NCBI GenBank assembly: GCA_900540875.1
Contig: UQHT01000008.1
Span: 1-64,000, forward strand
Length of the DNA: 64,000 bases
Origin: an uncultured Collinsella sp.
GTDB taxonomy: Bacteria; Actinomycetota; Coriobacteriia; Coriobacteriales; Coriobacteriaceae
Reading direction: 5' to 3'
Shown: positions 7,958 through 16,400 of the stretch, piece after piece
Position numbering within the stretch: the first letter of the stretch is position 1
Layout: the number at the start of each line of letters is the position of its first letter
Made by a program: the position numbers and the translations under genes
The notes under the pieces: generated by a model
Told to the model about the DNA's origin: nothing
The model's input: the letters and a program-made list of their open reading frames with translations, nothing else
Databases searched by the model: none

Positions 7958-8545
7958 ATGGGCCGTTATGCCGAGGTAACCCGTAAGACGGGGGAGACCG
8001 ATATTGTCGTCAAGCTCGACCTGGATGGAACCGGTGCGTGCGATATCTCGACCGGCGTGCCGTTTTTCGACCACATGCTCAACGCTTTTGGCCGCCATGG
8101 TCTGTTCGATCTGACGGTGCACGCAGTGGGCGACGTCGAGGTCGATGCGCATCACACCGTCGAGGACACGGGTATTGTGCTGGGCGAGGCGTTTTGTCAG
8201 GCGCTGGGCGACAAGGCGGGCATTACACGCTTTGCCGACGCGGCGATTGCCATGGACGAGACGCTCGTGATGGCCGCCGTGGATATTTCGGGTCGCGGGC
8301 AGGCCTATTGCGAACTGCCCGTGCCGACTGAGCGCGTGGGCAGCTTTGATACCGAGCTGGCCGTCGAGTTCTTCTACGCCTTTGCGCGCGATGCCAAACT
8401 CACGCTGCACGTGCGCGAGCTGGCGGGCGGCAACTCACATCACATTATCGAGGCTGCCTTTAAGGCCGTGGGCCGCACAATGCGCCACGCCTGCGAGCTC
8501 GATTCCCGCGTGCAGGGCATCCCCAGTACCAAGGGCTCACTGTAA
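7958..8545 (+). CDS. hisB: imidazoleglycerol-phosphate dehydratase
   Basis: This 195-residue monofunctional IGPD lacks a histidinol-phosphatase domain, so that step must be done by another protein (see the PHP phosphatase at 11913-12824). Manganese-binding motifs are visible: FFDHMLNAFGRHG, DAHHTVEDTGI and GGNSHHIIEAAFKA. The first codon follows the hisC stop without a gap. A 35-bp REP-like hairpin begins at the hisB stop codon and separates it from hisH. Confidence 0.97.
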   Translation: MGRYAEVTRKTGETDIVVKLDLDGTGACDISTGVPFFDHMLNAFGRHGLFDLTVHAVGDVEVDAHHTVEDTGIVLGEAFCQALGDKAGITRFADAAIAMDETLVMAAVDISGRGQAYCELPVPTERVGSFDTELAVEFFYAFARDAKLTLHVRELAGGNSHHIIEAAFKAVGRTMRHACELDSRVQGIPSTKGSL

Positions 8546-8579
8546 CCTGCCAAAAAGGGACAGGTTTATTTTGGCAGGT
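8545..8579. repeat. 35-bp REP-like hairpin, family A (GGGACAGGTT core)
   Basis: ACCTGCCAAAA at 8545-8555 is perfectly reverse-complemented at 8569-8579, around an AGGGACAGG core. A copy in the opposite orientation lies at 48868-48902 and matches 33 of 35 positions. It sits inside the his operon between hisB and hisH, where it may shape mRNA stability. The related core GGGACAGGTT also occurs at 49925-49934. Confidence 0.85.
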
Positions 8580-8605
8580 ATTGAATGGGGAAAAGGAGGG
8601 GTCGC

Positions 8606-9307
8606 GTGGGCGAACCGAAGATCGTGGTGGTCGACTACCACAAGGGCAACTTGTCGAGCGTCGTGCGCGGGCTTGCGCGCGCCGGTGCCGCCGCCTGCAC
8701 GTCGGATGATCCGGAGCAGATCCGCAACGCGGACGGCCTGGTCATCCCGGGCGTGGGCGCGTTCTATGACGCGATCGCCCTTATGCGTCAGAGCGGCGAG
8801 GCGGACGCGGTGCTCGATGCCGTTGCCGCCGGAACTCCGCTGCTCGGCATCTGCCTGGGCCTTCAGCTGTTTTTTGAGCGCGGCAACGAGGGCGTTCCTG
8901 CGGGCGAGGGTGTTGCCGTGGACGGCGACGCCTCCGGGCAGGCCGGTGCTCCTTGGGTCGATGGCCTGGGCATCATGCGCGGTTCGTGCACGCGCTTGGA
9001 GTCGAGTCGCCTGAAGGTGCCGCACGTGGGCTGGGACCAGGTGCACATGACGCCCGCCGGGGCGGCCGATCCGTTGCTCGCCGGTTTTGCCGAGGGCGCC
9101 AACATGTACTTCACCCACAGCTACGCGGTGGCCGACGACGCCGATGCCGCTGATGTTTTAGCGTGCACGCACTACACGCGGAGTTTCCCGTGCATCGTGC
9201 GTCGCGGCAACGTGTGGGGCTGTCAGTTCCATCCCGAGAAATCCTCCGCGCTTGGTCAGCGCATCCTTAAGAACTTCGTCAGCATCGTCGAGGAGGCCGG
9301 CCGATGA
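8606..9307 (+). CDS. hisH: imidazole glycerol phosphate synthase, glutaminase subunit
   Basis: This 233-residue class I glutamine amidotransferase supplies ammonia to HisF. The nucleophile cysteine is in LLGICLGLQLFF and the His-Glu pair in CQFHPEKSS. The N-terminus KIVVVDYHKGNLSSV is typical. The GTG at 8606 is preferred because AAAAGGAGGGG lies just upstream; an ATG at 8585 would put that ribosome binding site inside the gene. Its TGA overlaps the hisA ATG (ATGA at 9304-9307). Confidence 0.94.
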   Translation: MGEPKIVVVDYHKGNLSSVVRGLARAGAAACTSDDPEQIRNADGLVIPGVGAFYDAIALMRQSGEADAVLDAVAAGTPLLGICLGLQLFFERGNEGVPAGEGVAVDGDASGQAGAPWVDGLGIMRGSCTRLESSRLKVPHVGWDQVHMTPAGAADPLLAGFAEGANMYFTHSYAVADDADAADVLACTHYTRSFPCIVRRGNVWGCQFHPEKSSALGQRILKNFVSIVEEAGR

Positions 9308-10047
9308 TCCTGTTTCCTGCAATCGATTTGATCGGCGGCAAGGTCGTGCGCCTGGAGCGCGGCGACCGGAGCCGCTGCAAGGTATATTCCGACGACCCCG
9401 TGGCCGTTGCTCGCTCCTTTGCCGAGCAGGGTGCGAGCTGGGTGCACGTCGTCGACCTGTCCGCTGCCTTTGGCGAGGACGAGGACGCGTGCGCTGCCAA
9501 CTCGGCGGCGATCGAGGCCATCTGCGGCGTCGACGGTCTGTCGGTGGACGCGGGCGGCGGCGTTCGCTCGCTCGCGCGCATCGACGAGCTGGCCGGCTAC
9601 GGCGCGCGTCGCATCGCACTGGGCACCGTGCTGGTGACTGAGCCGGGTTTTGCCGAGGTGGCGGCCCAAGGCTTTGGCGAGCTGCTGGTGGCAGATATTG
9701 CCGCCCGTGACGGCCAGGTCAAGGTGAACGGTTGGCGCGACGGTGCGGGTGTGGCGCTCGACGATGCCGTGGCGCAGCTCACGGAGCTGGGCTTTAAACA
9801 TCTGGTGTATACCGATGTCGCGCGCGACGGTATGCAGACGGGCATCGACGTGGCAGCATATCGCCATGTGGCCGAGGTCGCGGGCTTTCCCGTTGTGGCG
9901 TCGGGCGGCATCTCGACGCTCGACGATATCCGTGCGCTCGCCGCGGTGGGCGAGGGCGCTATTGAGGGCGCCATCACCGGTCGCGCGCTCTACGAGGGCA
10001 ACTTTACGCTGGTACAGGCGTTGGCCGCCGCGCGATGGGAGGAGTAG
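9304..10047 (+). CDS. hisA: ProFAR isomerase
   Basis: This 247-residue (beta/alpha)8 barrel isomerises ProFAR to PRFAR. It starts with FPAIDLIGGKVVRL, containing the first catalytic aspartate, and has LSVDAGGGVRS and YTDVARDGMQTG, the latter holding the second catalytic aspartate, then VASGGISTLDD for phosphate binding. In many actinobacteria a PriA protein also does TrpF chemistry; whether this one does cannot be read here. The ATGA overlap with hisH and the 3-base gap to hisF mark a tightly packed operon. Confidence 0.96.
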   Translation: MILFPAIDLIGGKVVRLERGDRSRCKVYSDDPVAVARSFAEQGASWVHVVDLSAAFGEDEDACAANSAAIEAICGVDGLSVDAGGGVRSLARIDELAGYGARRIALGTVLVTEPGFAEVAAQGFGELLVADIAARDGQVKVNGWRDGAGVALDDAVAQLTELGFKHLVYTDVARDGMQTGIDVAAYRHVAEVAGFPVVASGGISTLDDIRALAAVGEGAIEGAITGRALYEGNFTLVQALAAARWEE

Positions 10048-10050
10048 CCC

Positions 10051-10833
10051 ATGCTTACCAAACGCGTCATTCCCTGCCTGGACGTTAAGGACGGCCGCGT
10101 GGTCAAGGGCGTCAACTTTGTGAGCCTGCGCGATGCGGGCGATCCGGTGGAGCTTGCCCGTGCCTACGATCGCGAGGGTGCGGACGAGGTCGTGTTCCTG
10201 GACATCACTGCCACGAGCGACAACCGTGCGACGACCATCGAGATGGCGGCGCATGCGGCCGAGGAGCTCGCCATTCCTTACGCCGTGGGCGGTGGCTTTC
10301 GCGACCTTGCGGGCATGCGAACGATGGTGGCGGCCGGTGCCGACAAGGTATCGCTCAACTCTGCCGCTGTGCGCGACCCATCGCTGATCAGCCAAGCTGC
10401 CGCGGCGTTTGGCAGCCAGGCCGTGGTCGTGGCGATCGATGCCAAGCGCGTCGGCCTGCCTGGGCAGCCGGATGCCGACAAGTGGGAGGTCTTTACCGCG
10501 GGAGGCCGCAATGCCACGGGTATCGACGCGGTGGCGTGGGCCGAGGAGGCGGCTCGCCGCGGCGCCGGCGAGGTCTTGCTGACCAGCATGGACCGCGACG
10601 GCACCAAGGCCGGCTTTGACCTGGCGCTCATCCGCGCCGTGGCGCGCGCGGTGTCAATCCCCGTCATCGCGAGCGGCGGCGTGGGCACGCTCGAGCATTT
10701 TGCCGAGGGCGTGATCGAGGGCGAGGCGGATGCCGTGCTGGCAGCAAGTGTCTTTCACTTTGGAACCTTCAGCATTCGCCAGGTGAAGGAGTATATGGCG
10801 TCGCAGGGCATCCCTGTGAGGTTGGACTTCTAG
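10051..10833 (+). CDS. hisF: imidazole glycerol phosphate synthase, cyclase subunit
   Basis: This 260-residue TIM barrel partners HisH and converts PRFAR plus ammonia to IGP and AICAR. It has RVIPCLDVKDGRVVKGVNF with the catalytic aspartate, VFLDITAT, AVGGGFRD, LLTSMDRDGTKAGFD with the second catalytic aspartate, and VIASGGVGTLEHF. AICAR released here feeds purine synthesis through PurH, encoded at 37177 in this window. A 149-base spacer with a long inverted repeat follows before hisI. Confidence 0.97.
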   Translation: MLTKRVIPCLDVKDGRVVKGVNFVSLRDAGDPVELARAYDREGADEVVFLDITATSDNRATTIEMAAHAAEELAIPYAVGGGFRDLAGMRTMVAAGADKVSLNSAAVRDPSLISQAAAAFGSQAVVVAIDAKRVGLPGQPDADKWEVFTAGGRNATGIDAVAWAEEAARRGAGEVLLTSMDRDGTKAGFDLALIRAVARAVSIPVIASGGVGTLEHFAEGVIEGEADAVLAASVFHFGTFSIRQVKEYMASQGIPVRLDF

Positions 10834-10852
10834 TGCTGCGGCTTGCCCAGGC

Positions 10853-10907
10853 GCCCGACTTTCCGGCTCCAACCCTCCTCGCGTACTTTAAGTACGCGTC
10901 GTCGGGC
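10853..10907. repeat. nested inverted repeat between hisF and hisI
   Basis: GCCCGAC at 10853-10859 pairs with GTCGGGC at 10901-10907, and inside it GCGTACTT-T-AAGTACGC at 10881-10897 is a perfect 8-bp hairpin. It lies in the 149-base hisF-hisI spacer and has no T-run, so it is more likely an mRNA structure or repeat remnant than a terminator. Confidence 0.6.
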
Positions 10908-10982
10908 TTGTCGCTCGGAATCTCGGGCACCTGGACAACCCTCGCCGACCTGTGGGATTTCGTTTGTTACTTGGGAGAAATG

Positions 10983-11354
10983 ATGACTGAGGTAGTAGAA
11001 GCTGCTGATCTTAAATACGACGCCCGCGGGCTGATTCCTTGTGTGGTTCAGCAGTATGACACCGGCGAGGTGCTTATGGTTGCTTGGATGAACGAGGAGT
11101 CGGTGGGGCTGACGCTCAAGACCGGGACCACGTGGTTTTGGAGTCGCAGCCGCCAGGAGCTCTGGAACAAGGGCGCGACGAGCGGCAACATGCAGGAGGT
11201 CAAGGAACTCTGGGCCGACTGCGATAGCGATACGCTACTGGTCAAGGTCGACTCTCCGGGCCCGGCCTGCCACACCGGCAACCGTACCTGCTTCTTTAAG
11301 CACGTAAAGGGGGGGGGACACGATGAAGGTCGTGACGCCGTTCGAAGTCGCTGA
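10983..11354 (+). CDS. hisI: phosphoribosyl-AMP cyclohydrolase
   Basis: This 123-residue zinc enzyme opens the ring of phosphoribosyl-AMP, the third step of the pathway. It has LIPCVVQQYDTGEVLMVAWMN, TTWFWSRSRQELWNKG, the metal site ADCDSDTLLVKV and CHTGNRTCFF. The ATG at 10983 follows GGGAG at a 5-base spacing. After CFF, where the family usually ends, it reads through a run of nine G residues into an unusual Gly/Asp/Arg tail and overlaps the next gene by 32 bases. One G fewer would fuse hisI in frame with the downstream gene (see findings). Confidence 0.94.
   Translation: MTEVVEAADLKYDARGLIPCVVQQYDTGEVLMVAWMNEESVGLTLKTGTTWFWSRSRQELWNKGATSGNMQEVKELWADCDSDTLLVKVDSPGPACHTGNRTCFFKHVKGGGHDEGRDAVRSR
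11309..11317 (+). other. G9 homopolymer at the hisI 3' end
   Basis: Nine consecutive G residues lie inside the end of hisI, five bases upstream of the next ATG at 11323. The tract doubles as a G-rich ribosome binding site for the small gene. Its length decides the hisI reading frame: nine gives the annotated tail, eight fuses hisI to the next gene, ten gives an early stop. Confidence 0.8.
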
Positions 11355-11550
11355 CTGCAACGCCGAGCTCCTCCGCGCGGGCGTGCCATGCCGCGTGCAC
11401 CTGACCGATGCCTGCGGGGCACAGTCGCTTTGGCTCGAGGCCGAGAAGGAAAGGCTCGATGAGGCCCATGCCGTCATCGTCGAGTTCTTTGAGAAAAAGG
11501 GCGCAAAGCCTCGGTTCGATGAGACCGGTACCTACTTTACGCTGCAGTAA
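11323..11550 (+). CDS. small protein of unknown function in the his operon
   Basis: This 75-residue cytoplasmic protein lies between hisI and hisE, overlapping hisI by 32 bases. It begins MKVVTPFEVADCNAELL, carries LTDACGAQSLWLE near residues 28-40 and ends YFTLQ. I do not recognise it with certainty; it may be the small family I recall as 'RDAC', named for a conserved Asp-Ala-Cys stretch, found in Coriobacteriia. The two cysteines (ADC, PC) and the DAC cysteine could bind metal or be redox active. Its place inside the operon suggests a role linked to HisI or HisE. The ATG is preceded by the G9 tract. Confidence 0.75.
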   Translation: MKVVTPFEVADCNAELLRAGVPCRVHLTDACGAQSLWLEAEKERLDEAHAVIVEFFEKKGAKPRFDETGTYFTLQ

Positions 11551-11565
11551 CGAGAGGAAATAACC

Positions 11566-11883
11566 ATGGGAGTCAGAACAGCTAACGTGCAGCCGGGAAA
11601 TATCGGCGAGACGCTGACGGGCCTGGCCGAGGTGATTCACGGTCGTCGCGATGCGTCGCCACAGGAGAGCTACACCGCCCGTCTGCTGACCGACGTCGAG
11701 GACGAGCTGCTCAAGAAGCTTGCCGAGGAGGCGAGCGAGGTGATCATGGCCTGCAAGGATAACGACCACGATCACATTCGCTACGAGGCCGGCGACCTGA
11801 TCTACCACTTGCTCGTGACGCTCGAGCGCTACGGCATCACCCTCGACGAACTGGCCGGCGAGCTCAACGCCCGTCGCCACTAG
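11566..11883 (+). CDS. hisE: phosphoribosyl-ATP diphosphatase
   Basis: This 105-residue all-alpha NTP pyrophosphatase hydrolyses phosphoribosyl-ATP to phosphoribosyl-AMP, the second step. Its acidic metal site is in KLAEEASEVIMACKD and RYEAGDLIYHLLV, the MazG-like EExxE...ExxD pattern. The start follows GAGAGGAAATAACC. It is the last gene of the operon. Its stop lies within a palindromic repeat shared with the convergent phosphatase gene. Confidence 0.95.
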   Translation: MGVRTANVQPGNIGETLTGLAEVIHGRRDASPQESYTARLLTDVEDELLKKLAEEASEVIMACKDNDHDHIRYEAGDLIYHLLVTLERYGITLDELAGELNARRH

Positions 11884-11910
11884 TCGTTTAAGAACGTCCC
11901 TAACGGCTAG
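11880..11910. repeat. family-B palindromic repeat between hisE and the convergent phosphatase
   Basis: CTAGTCGTT at 11880-11888 pairs with AACGGCTAG at 11902-11910 with one wobble, around AAGAACGTCCC. The reverse complement reads GGGACGTTCTTAAACGACTA, shared exactly with copies near 52700 and 60150. It fills most of the 29 bases between two convergent genes and may act as a bidirectional transcript end. Confidence 0.8.
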
Positions 11911-11912
11911 TC

Positions 11913-12824
11913 TTAGGCGAGGGACGTGGATTCCCATTCGCCGGTGGGGTGGGGGATATCGAAGGTTCGGTAGCCGCAGTCGTAGGCGTGGGTCTGGGCC
12001 TCGCGGATGTTCCAGCAAATATCGCAGGCGCGGTGTGCGTCCGAGCCAAAAGTAATCGGCACCTCGGCGTGGGCGAAGCAACGCAAAAGCCCCGTCGAGG
12101 GGTAATAGTCGTCGAGGCCCTTGCGCGGCGCGGCGGTCGAGACCTCGACACGGCGACCAGTGTCGTGAGCGCACTCGGCCATCTGCCCCCAAAACGGAGC
12201 GGGGTCAAAGTCGGGCGCAAAGCCTTCCTTCGAAAAGCGCATAACCAGGTCGGGGTGGGCCATCACGTCAAAGCTGAGTGAGCTTTCGCAAGCACGGCAC
12301 CAGTCGTCGACATAGCGCTCCCACACGCCGTGTACCCCCAGGTTTTCCCAAACATGCAGGTTGGTATCGTCGTCGATCCAGCCGCAGAGCGAATCGGGCG
12401 TATCGGGGAGAGCGACGTCCTTCGTTCCCGCCGTGCCCGCAGCGCCGGCCATGATATCGCCCGGATCGCCAATCCAGTGCACACTGCCCAGACGCACCAC
12501 GGCGCCATCGGACCAGCCCTCAACCAAAGGCTCGCAGCCCTCGTACCAATCGCATTCAAAACCGTAGATAAAGGTGAGCTCCGGCGCAATCTGCGCGGCG
12601 AGTTTGCGGGCGTCCTCAAAGGCCAAACGATGTGCCGGCAAGTCGCCCTCGACGACCTGCACCTCGCAGTTAGCATCCATACTGGCGGGCAGGGTAAGGT
12701 GGTCGGTCGAGACCATGACGCGGCAGCCGGCGGCAGCAGCGGCACGGACGTTGTCCTCGAACGAGGCGTGCCCGTCCGAGGACGAGGTATGAGTATGGCA
12801 ATCGACCAGCGGGCAGGCGGGCAT
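11913..12824 (-). CDS. PHP-family histidinol phosphatase (HisJ/HisK type)
   Basis: This 303-residue protein belongs to the PHP metal-dependent phosphoesterase family. The N-terminal VDCHTHTSSSDGH supplies the first metal ligands; further ligands are in STDHLTL, the glutamate of FIYGFECDWYE, MAHPDLV and GSDAHR. The family removes phosphate from histidinol phosphate, and because HisB here is monofunctional and no HisN is seen in the operon, this is the most likely enzyme for that step. The ATG at 12824 follows AAAGGAG; an upstream in-frame ATG at 12890 lacks one. It is transcribed towards hisE, 29 bases away. A broader PHP phosphoesterase role remains possible. Confidence 0.85.
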   Translation of the reverse strand: MPACPLVDCHTHTSSSDGHASFEDNVRAAAAAGCRVMVSTDHLTLPASMDANCEVQVVEGDLPAHRLAFEDARKLAAQIAPELTFIYGFECDWYEGCEPLVEGWSDGAVVRLGSVHWIGDPGDIMAGAAGTAGTKDVALPDTPDSLCGWIDDDTNLHVWENLGVHGVWERYVDDWCRACESSLSFDVMAHPDLVMRFSKEGFAPDFDPAPFWGQMAECAHDTGRRVEVSTAAPRKGLDDYYPSTGLLRCFAHAEVPITFGSDAHRACDICWNIREAQTHAYDCGYRTFDIPHPTGEWESTSLA

Positions 12825-12951
12825 GGCGACTCCTTTGCATTTGGTGAATCCGCTCCATTGTAATGGTGCAGCTCTCAACACGCCGCGCACGCCGGGTGCC
12901 GAAATCGAGTGGAAAGGCTGCGCGGCGCGCGGTGCGGCCTCGCTCTAAAAT

Positions 12952-13008
12952 GTGTACGTCAGCCTCCAAAAGCTGCAAAAAATGACATGTTTGGAGGCTG
13001 ACGTACAC
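12952..13008. repeat. 57-bp palindrome, left copy flanking the ABC exporter locus
   Basis: GTGTACGTCAGCCTCCAAA at 12952-12970 is perfectly reverse-complemented at 12990-13008, with a 19-base loop containing AAAAAATGACATG. A near-identical copy is at 17261-17317. The two bracket exactly the ygbA-like gene and the CydDC-like exporter. The rest of the 232-base gap shows no gene. Confidence 0.9.
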
Positions 13009-13056
13009 GTTTGAGACGAGGGCGAGGGGCGGGGCAGCGCGTGCCGGCGCCGGCGA

Positions 13057-13479
13057 CTACTTGCTTCGTGTCGCCGCTCGTTTGGACTGCACGGTTATAA
13101 TCGCGTGCCGCACGGCGGTGACGGGACGATAGCGGATCATACGCGGTCCCGACCAGCGCATGACCTCGCGGATCTTCTCGCGCATGGCAGGCCGGTAACA
13201 ATGCGAAGGACAGGCCGAGCAAAATGTCTTGGTGCCCATGTGCGGGCAGTGCTCAATGCGCGCGATGGCGTATTTCTGCAGCTCGGCGCATTCGGGGCAG
13301 AGCGTAACGGTTCGGAGCCCGAGTTTGACGCGAGTGGGCTTTTCGCCGTTGGGAGCCTGCTTACCCTCGTGGCCGCCGCGATGATGCCCGCGGCACCACA
13401 GTGCAATCATCTGCGACACCATCTGGGCCTCGCGTGCACGTTTGCGCGCCAGCTCCGGCGTGTCGACCGGGCGCGCCAT
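13057..13479 (-). CDS. YgbA-like nitrous oxide-stimulated promoter family protein
   Basis: This 140-residue basic protein contains a cysteine array: LCPECAELQKYAIARIEHC, then FCSACPSHCY, then the conserved PAMREKIREVMRWSGPRM. I recognise this as the YgbA family, which in enterobacteria is induced under nitrosative stress; its biochemical role is poorly known. The ATG at 13479 overlaps the exporter stop (TAATG), so the two are translated together. The cysteines could bind Fe-S or zinc. Pairing with a CydDC-like thiol exporter suggests redox or nitric-oxide defence, which is inference. Confidence 0.8.
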   Translation of the reverse strand: MARPVDTPELARKRAREAQMVSQMIALWCRGHHRGGHEGKQAPNGEKPTRVKLGLRTVTLCPECAELQKYAIARIEHCPHMGTKTFCSACPSHCYRPAMREKIREVMRWSGPRMIRYRPVTAVRHAIITVQSKRAATRSK

Positions 13480-16400
13480 TAGCTCAGCCTCCCGTGCTCG
13501 ACCGAAAGCGAGCAATCGGCAAACGCGCAGGTGCTGGCACGGTGGCTTACGAGCACAATGGTCTTGCCGCGGCGCTTGAGCTCGTCAACGGCCTGCATCA
13601 CGGACGCCTCGTTGAGAGCGTCAAGTGCGCTGGTGGGCTCGTCGAGCAAGATGAAAGGCGCGTCGTTGAGGAAGATGCGCGCAAGGCCGATGCGCTGGCG
13701 CTCGCCGCCCGAAAGCGAGTCGCCCAGCTCGGCAACGGGCGTGTCGAGACCCTGCGGCAGGCGGTCGATGAAGGCGGTAAGCGAAGCGGAGCGGCAAGCG
13801 TCGAGCAGCTCGGCATCGGTGGCGCTGGCGTGTGCAACCAGCAGATTCTCGCGTACGGTGCCGCAGAACAGATGTGTGTCCTGGGTCATATAGGCCTCGT
13901 GGCTGCGTAGGCTCGCCGTGTTGATGTGGCGGGCATCGACGCCGCTCACCGTGATGGTGCCAGCTGCGGGGTCCCAAAAACGCATGAGCAGCTTAAGCAG
14001 CGTCGACTTGCCCGAGCCCGAGCGCCCCATGATGCAGGTCATGGTACCGGGCGCAAAGGTGCAGGTCACGTCGTCGAGGATGAGACTCGCAGCGGTGTCG
14101 TTCGCGATCTGCTCCGTGGCGCCCGCACCGCCCGCGTCCACGCCGCCCGCATAACTAAAGCTCACATGCTCGGCTGCGGCGCCGGCAAACTCAACGTCCT
14201 GTCCGTCGGCGACCTCGGCGCACTGGGGCTGCTCGTCGAGCAAATCGAGCACGCGTGCGCCCGAGGCGAGCGTCTCCTGCAGTGAGGCACCCAGGCGGCT
14301 CACGGCCATCACCGAGCCAAACGACGACACAAAGGTAAAGACGGCGACAAACGCTGCGGCAAAGTTAATCGTTCCCGCAGCCACCAGCTGCAGCGCACGT
14401 CCGAGCATCACCAGATTGGCCGCAAGAATAAGCGCATCGGCTACGGCCTCACTGGCCGCTTGGCGGCGCTTGAGGCGCGCGTCCACGGCGCCGACTTGCT
14501 CGGTCAGCTTGCCCAGGGCACGGCTGCGATCGGCGCCACCGGCAAACTGGATAGTCTCGGATGCACCGCGCAGACTGTCGAGCACAAAGGCACCCAGCTT
14601 ACCGGCACCCTCGCGGCTCTGGCGGCCAGTGGTGCCGCATGCCTTGGCCGAGGTCAGGGGCAGCAGCACGCCCAGGACCGCGTAGGCCACGAGCGCGATG
14701 CCCGCGAGCTCGGGGCTCACAGCCAACAAAAAGCCCTCAAACACAACGGTGCAGACCAGAGCGATGGCAATGGGCGAGATGGTGTGCGCGTAGAAGACCT
14801 CGAGCAGCTCGATATCCGAGGTGACCAGGCTCACGAGCTCGCCCTTGCCGCGGCCCTCGAGCTTGGCGGGGGCGAGCTGGCGCAGGGCGCCAAACACCAG
14901 GTCGCGAATGTGTGCGAGCAGACGGAATGCGATGTAATGGTTGCAGAGTTGCTCGCCGTAGTGGAGCGGCCCGCGTGCGATGCCGCAGGTGACACAGGCC
15001 GCGCATGCTGCGATAAGACCAAGCCCCAAGGCGTTACGGCCCAGCGCGGCCATAAGGCCGAGGGCGCCAAAGGCCGGCACGAACGCGGCGGTGAGCATGC
15101 CAATGCTGCCCAGCGCGACGGCTAGCACAAGCCAGCCGGCAAGCGGTCGGACGAGCCCCATCATGCGCCACATGATGGACGGCGCCGAGCGACGGGCGCG
15201 GCCGGAGTCAGGCGCCGCGGCAGCGGAAGACGAGCCGGCACCGTTGAGGCCATCGGCACAGGCGACGCTGTCGTCAACAGCCTCAGCCGCGCCGGCATCC
15301 TCGGCATCATCCTCCGCATACGCATATGCCGAGAGCTGCTCCTGGCTGTTCCACATGCGCGCATAGACGCCCGCGGTGGCCAAAAGCTCGCCGTGAGTCC
15401 CGCGTTCGGCAATACGGCCACGCTCCAGCACCAGAATCTGGTCGGCGTCCACGATTGCCGACAGGCGATGCGCCACCACGATTACGGTGTGCTCGCCGGC
15501 GAGTGATGCAATGACCTCGCCGATTGCGGCTTCGCTTGCGGCGTCCACATTGCTCGTCGCCTCGTCAAACACATAGATGGGCGAGTCGTGCAGCAGGGCG
15601 CGGGCCATGCACACGCGCTGGCGCTGGCCGCCCGAAAGGTTGGTGCCGCCCTCGTTAATCACCATGTCGAGCCCGCCGTTGGCCTGCACAAAGGCCGCCA
15701 CGCGCGTGCGGCCGAGCGCGCGCAAAAGCTCGGCGTCGGTGGCGTTGGGCTGGGCGAGCAGCAGGTTGTCGCGCAGGGTGCCGGCAAACAGGTAGCCGTT
15801 GGTGGGCACCAGCGTGACGGCGCGCATGAGTGAGGTGGCCGTGGCATCGCGCAGTTCAACGCCGCCAATGCGCACGCTGCCGCGGTAGGCACCCTTGCGG
15901 CCCGAGATAATCCCCGCGAGCGTGGACTTGCCGCCGCCGCTTTCGCCCACGAGTGCCACGAGCGAGCCGTGCGCAATGGTCGCGCTGGCGCTGTCTAGCA
16001 CCGTGCGGTCGCCGTATGCATAGCTCACGCCCGCGAGCTCGATATCGCCGCGACCGTCAAGCTCAACATCGCCGCGCTCGGGCTCGGGCGTATCCAAAAT
16101 GCCAAACATGCGGCGCGAGGCGGCCATGCCGTTCATGGCCGTGTGGAACAGCGATCCCAGGCGGCGCATAGGCAAAAAGAACTCCTGCGACAGAAAGACG
16201 ATGAGGAAGGCAGCCTCAAAGCCAATCTTGCCCGTGGCGAGCTGCAGCGTGGCTACGATAATGCCGAGCGCGGCGCCCATATAGACGACCAGGTCCATAA
16301 CGCAAATGGAGCGCAGCTGCATCACCAGCAGGCGCATGGTCGCTGTGCGGAAACGCTCGGACTCGGCGTTGATGCGCTCGTGCCAGCTGCGATCGGCCTG

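Noticed and set aside
12952..13008. The 57-bp palindrome read as a short coding frame (MYVSLQTCHF...)
   Set aside because: The apparent peptide recurs only because the repeat does; there is no ribosome binding site and the inverted symmetry explains the sequence better.
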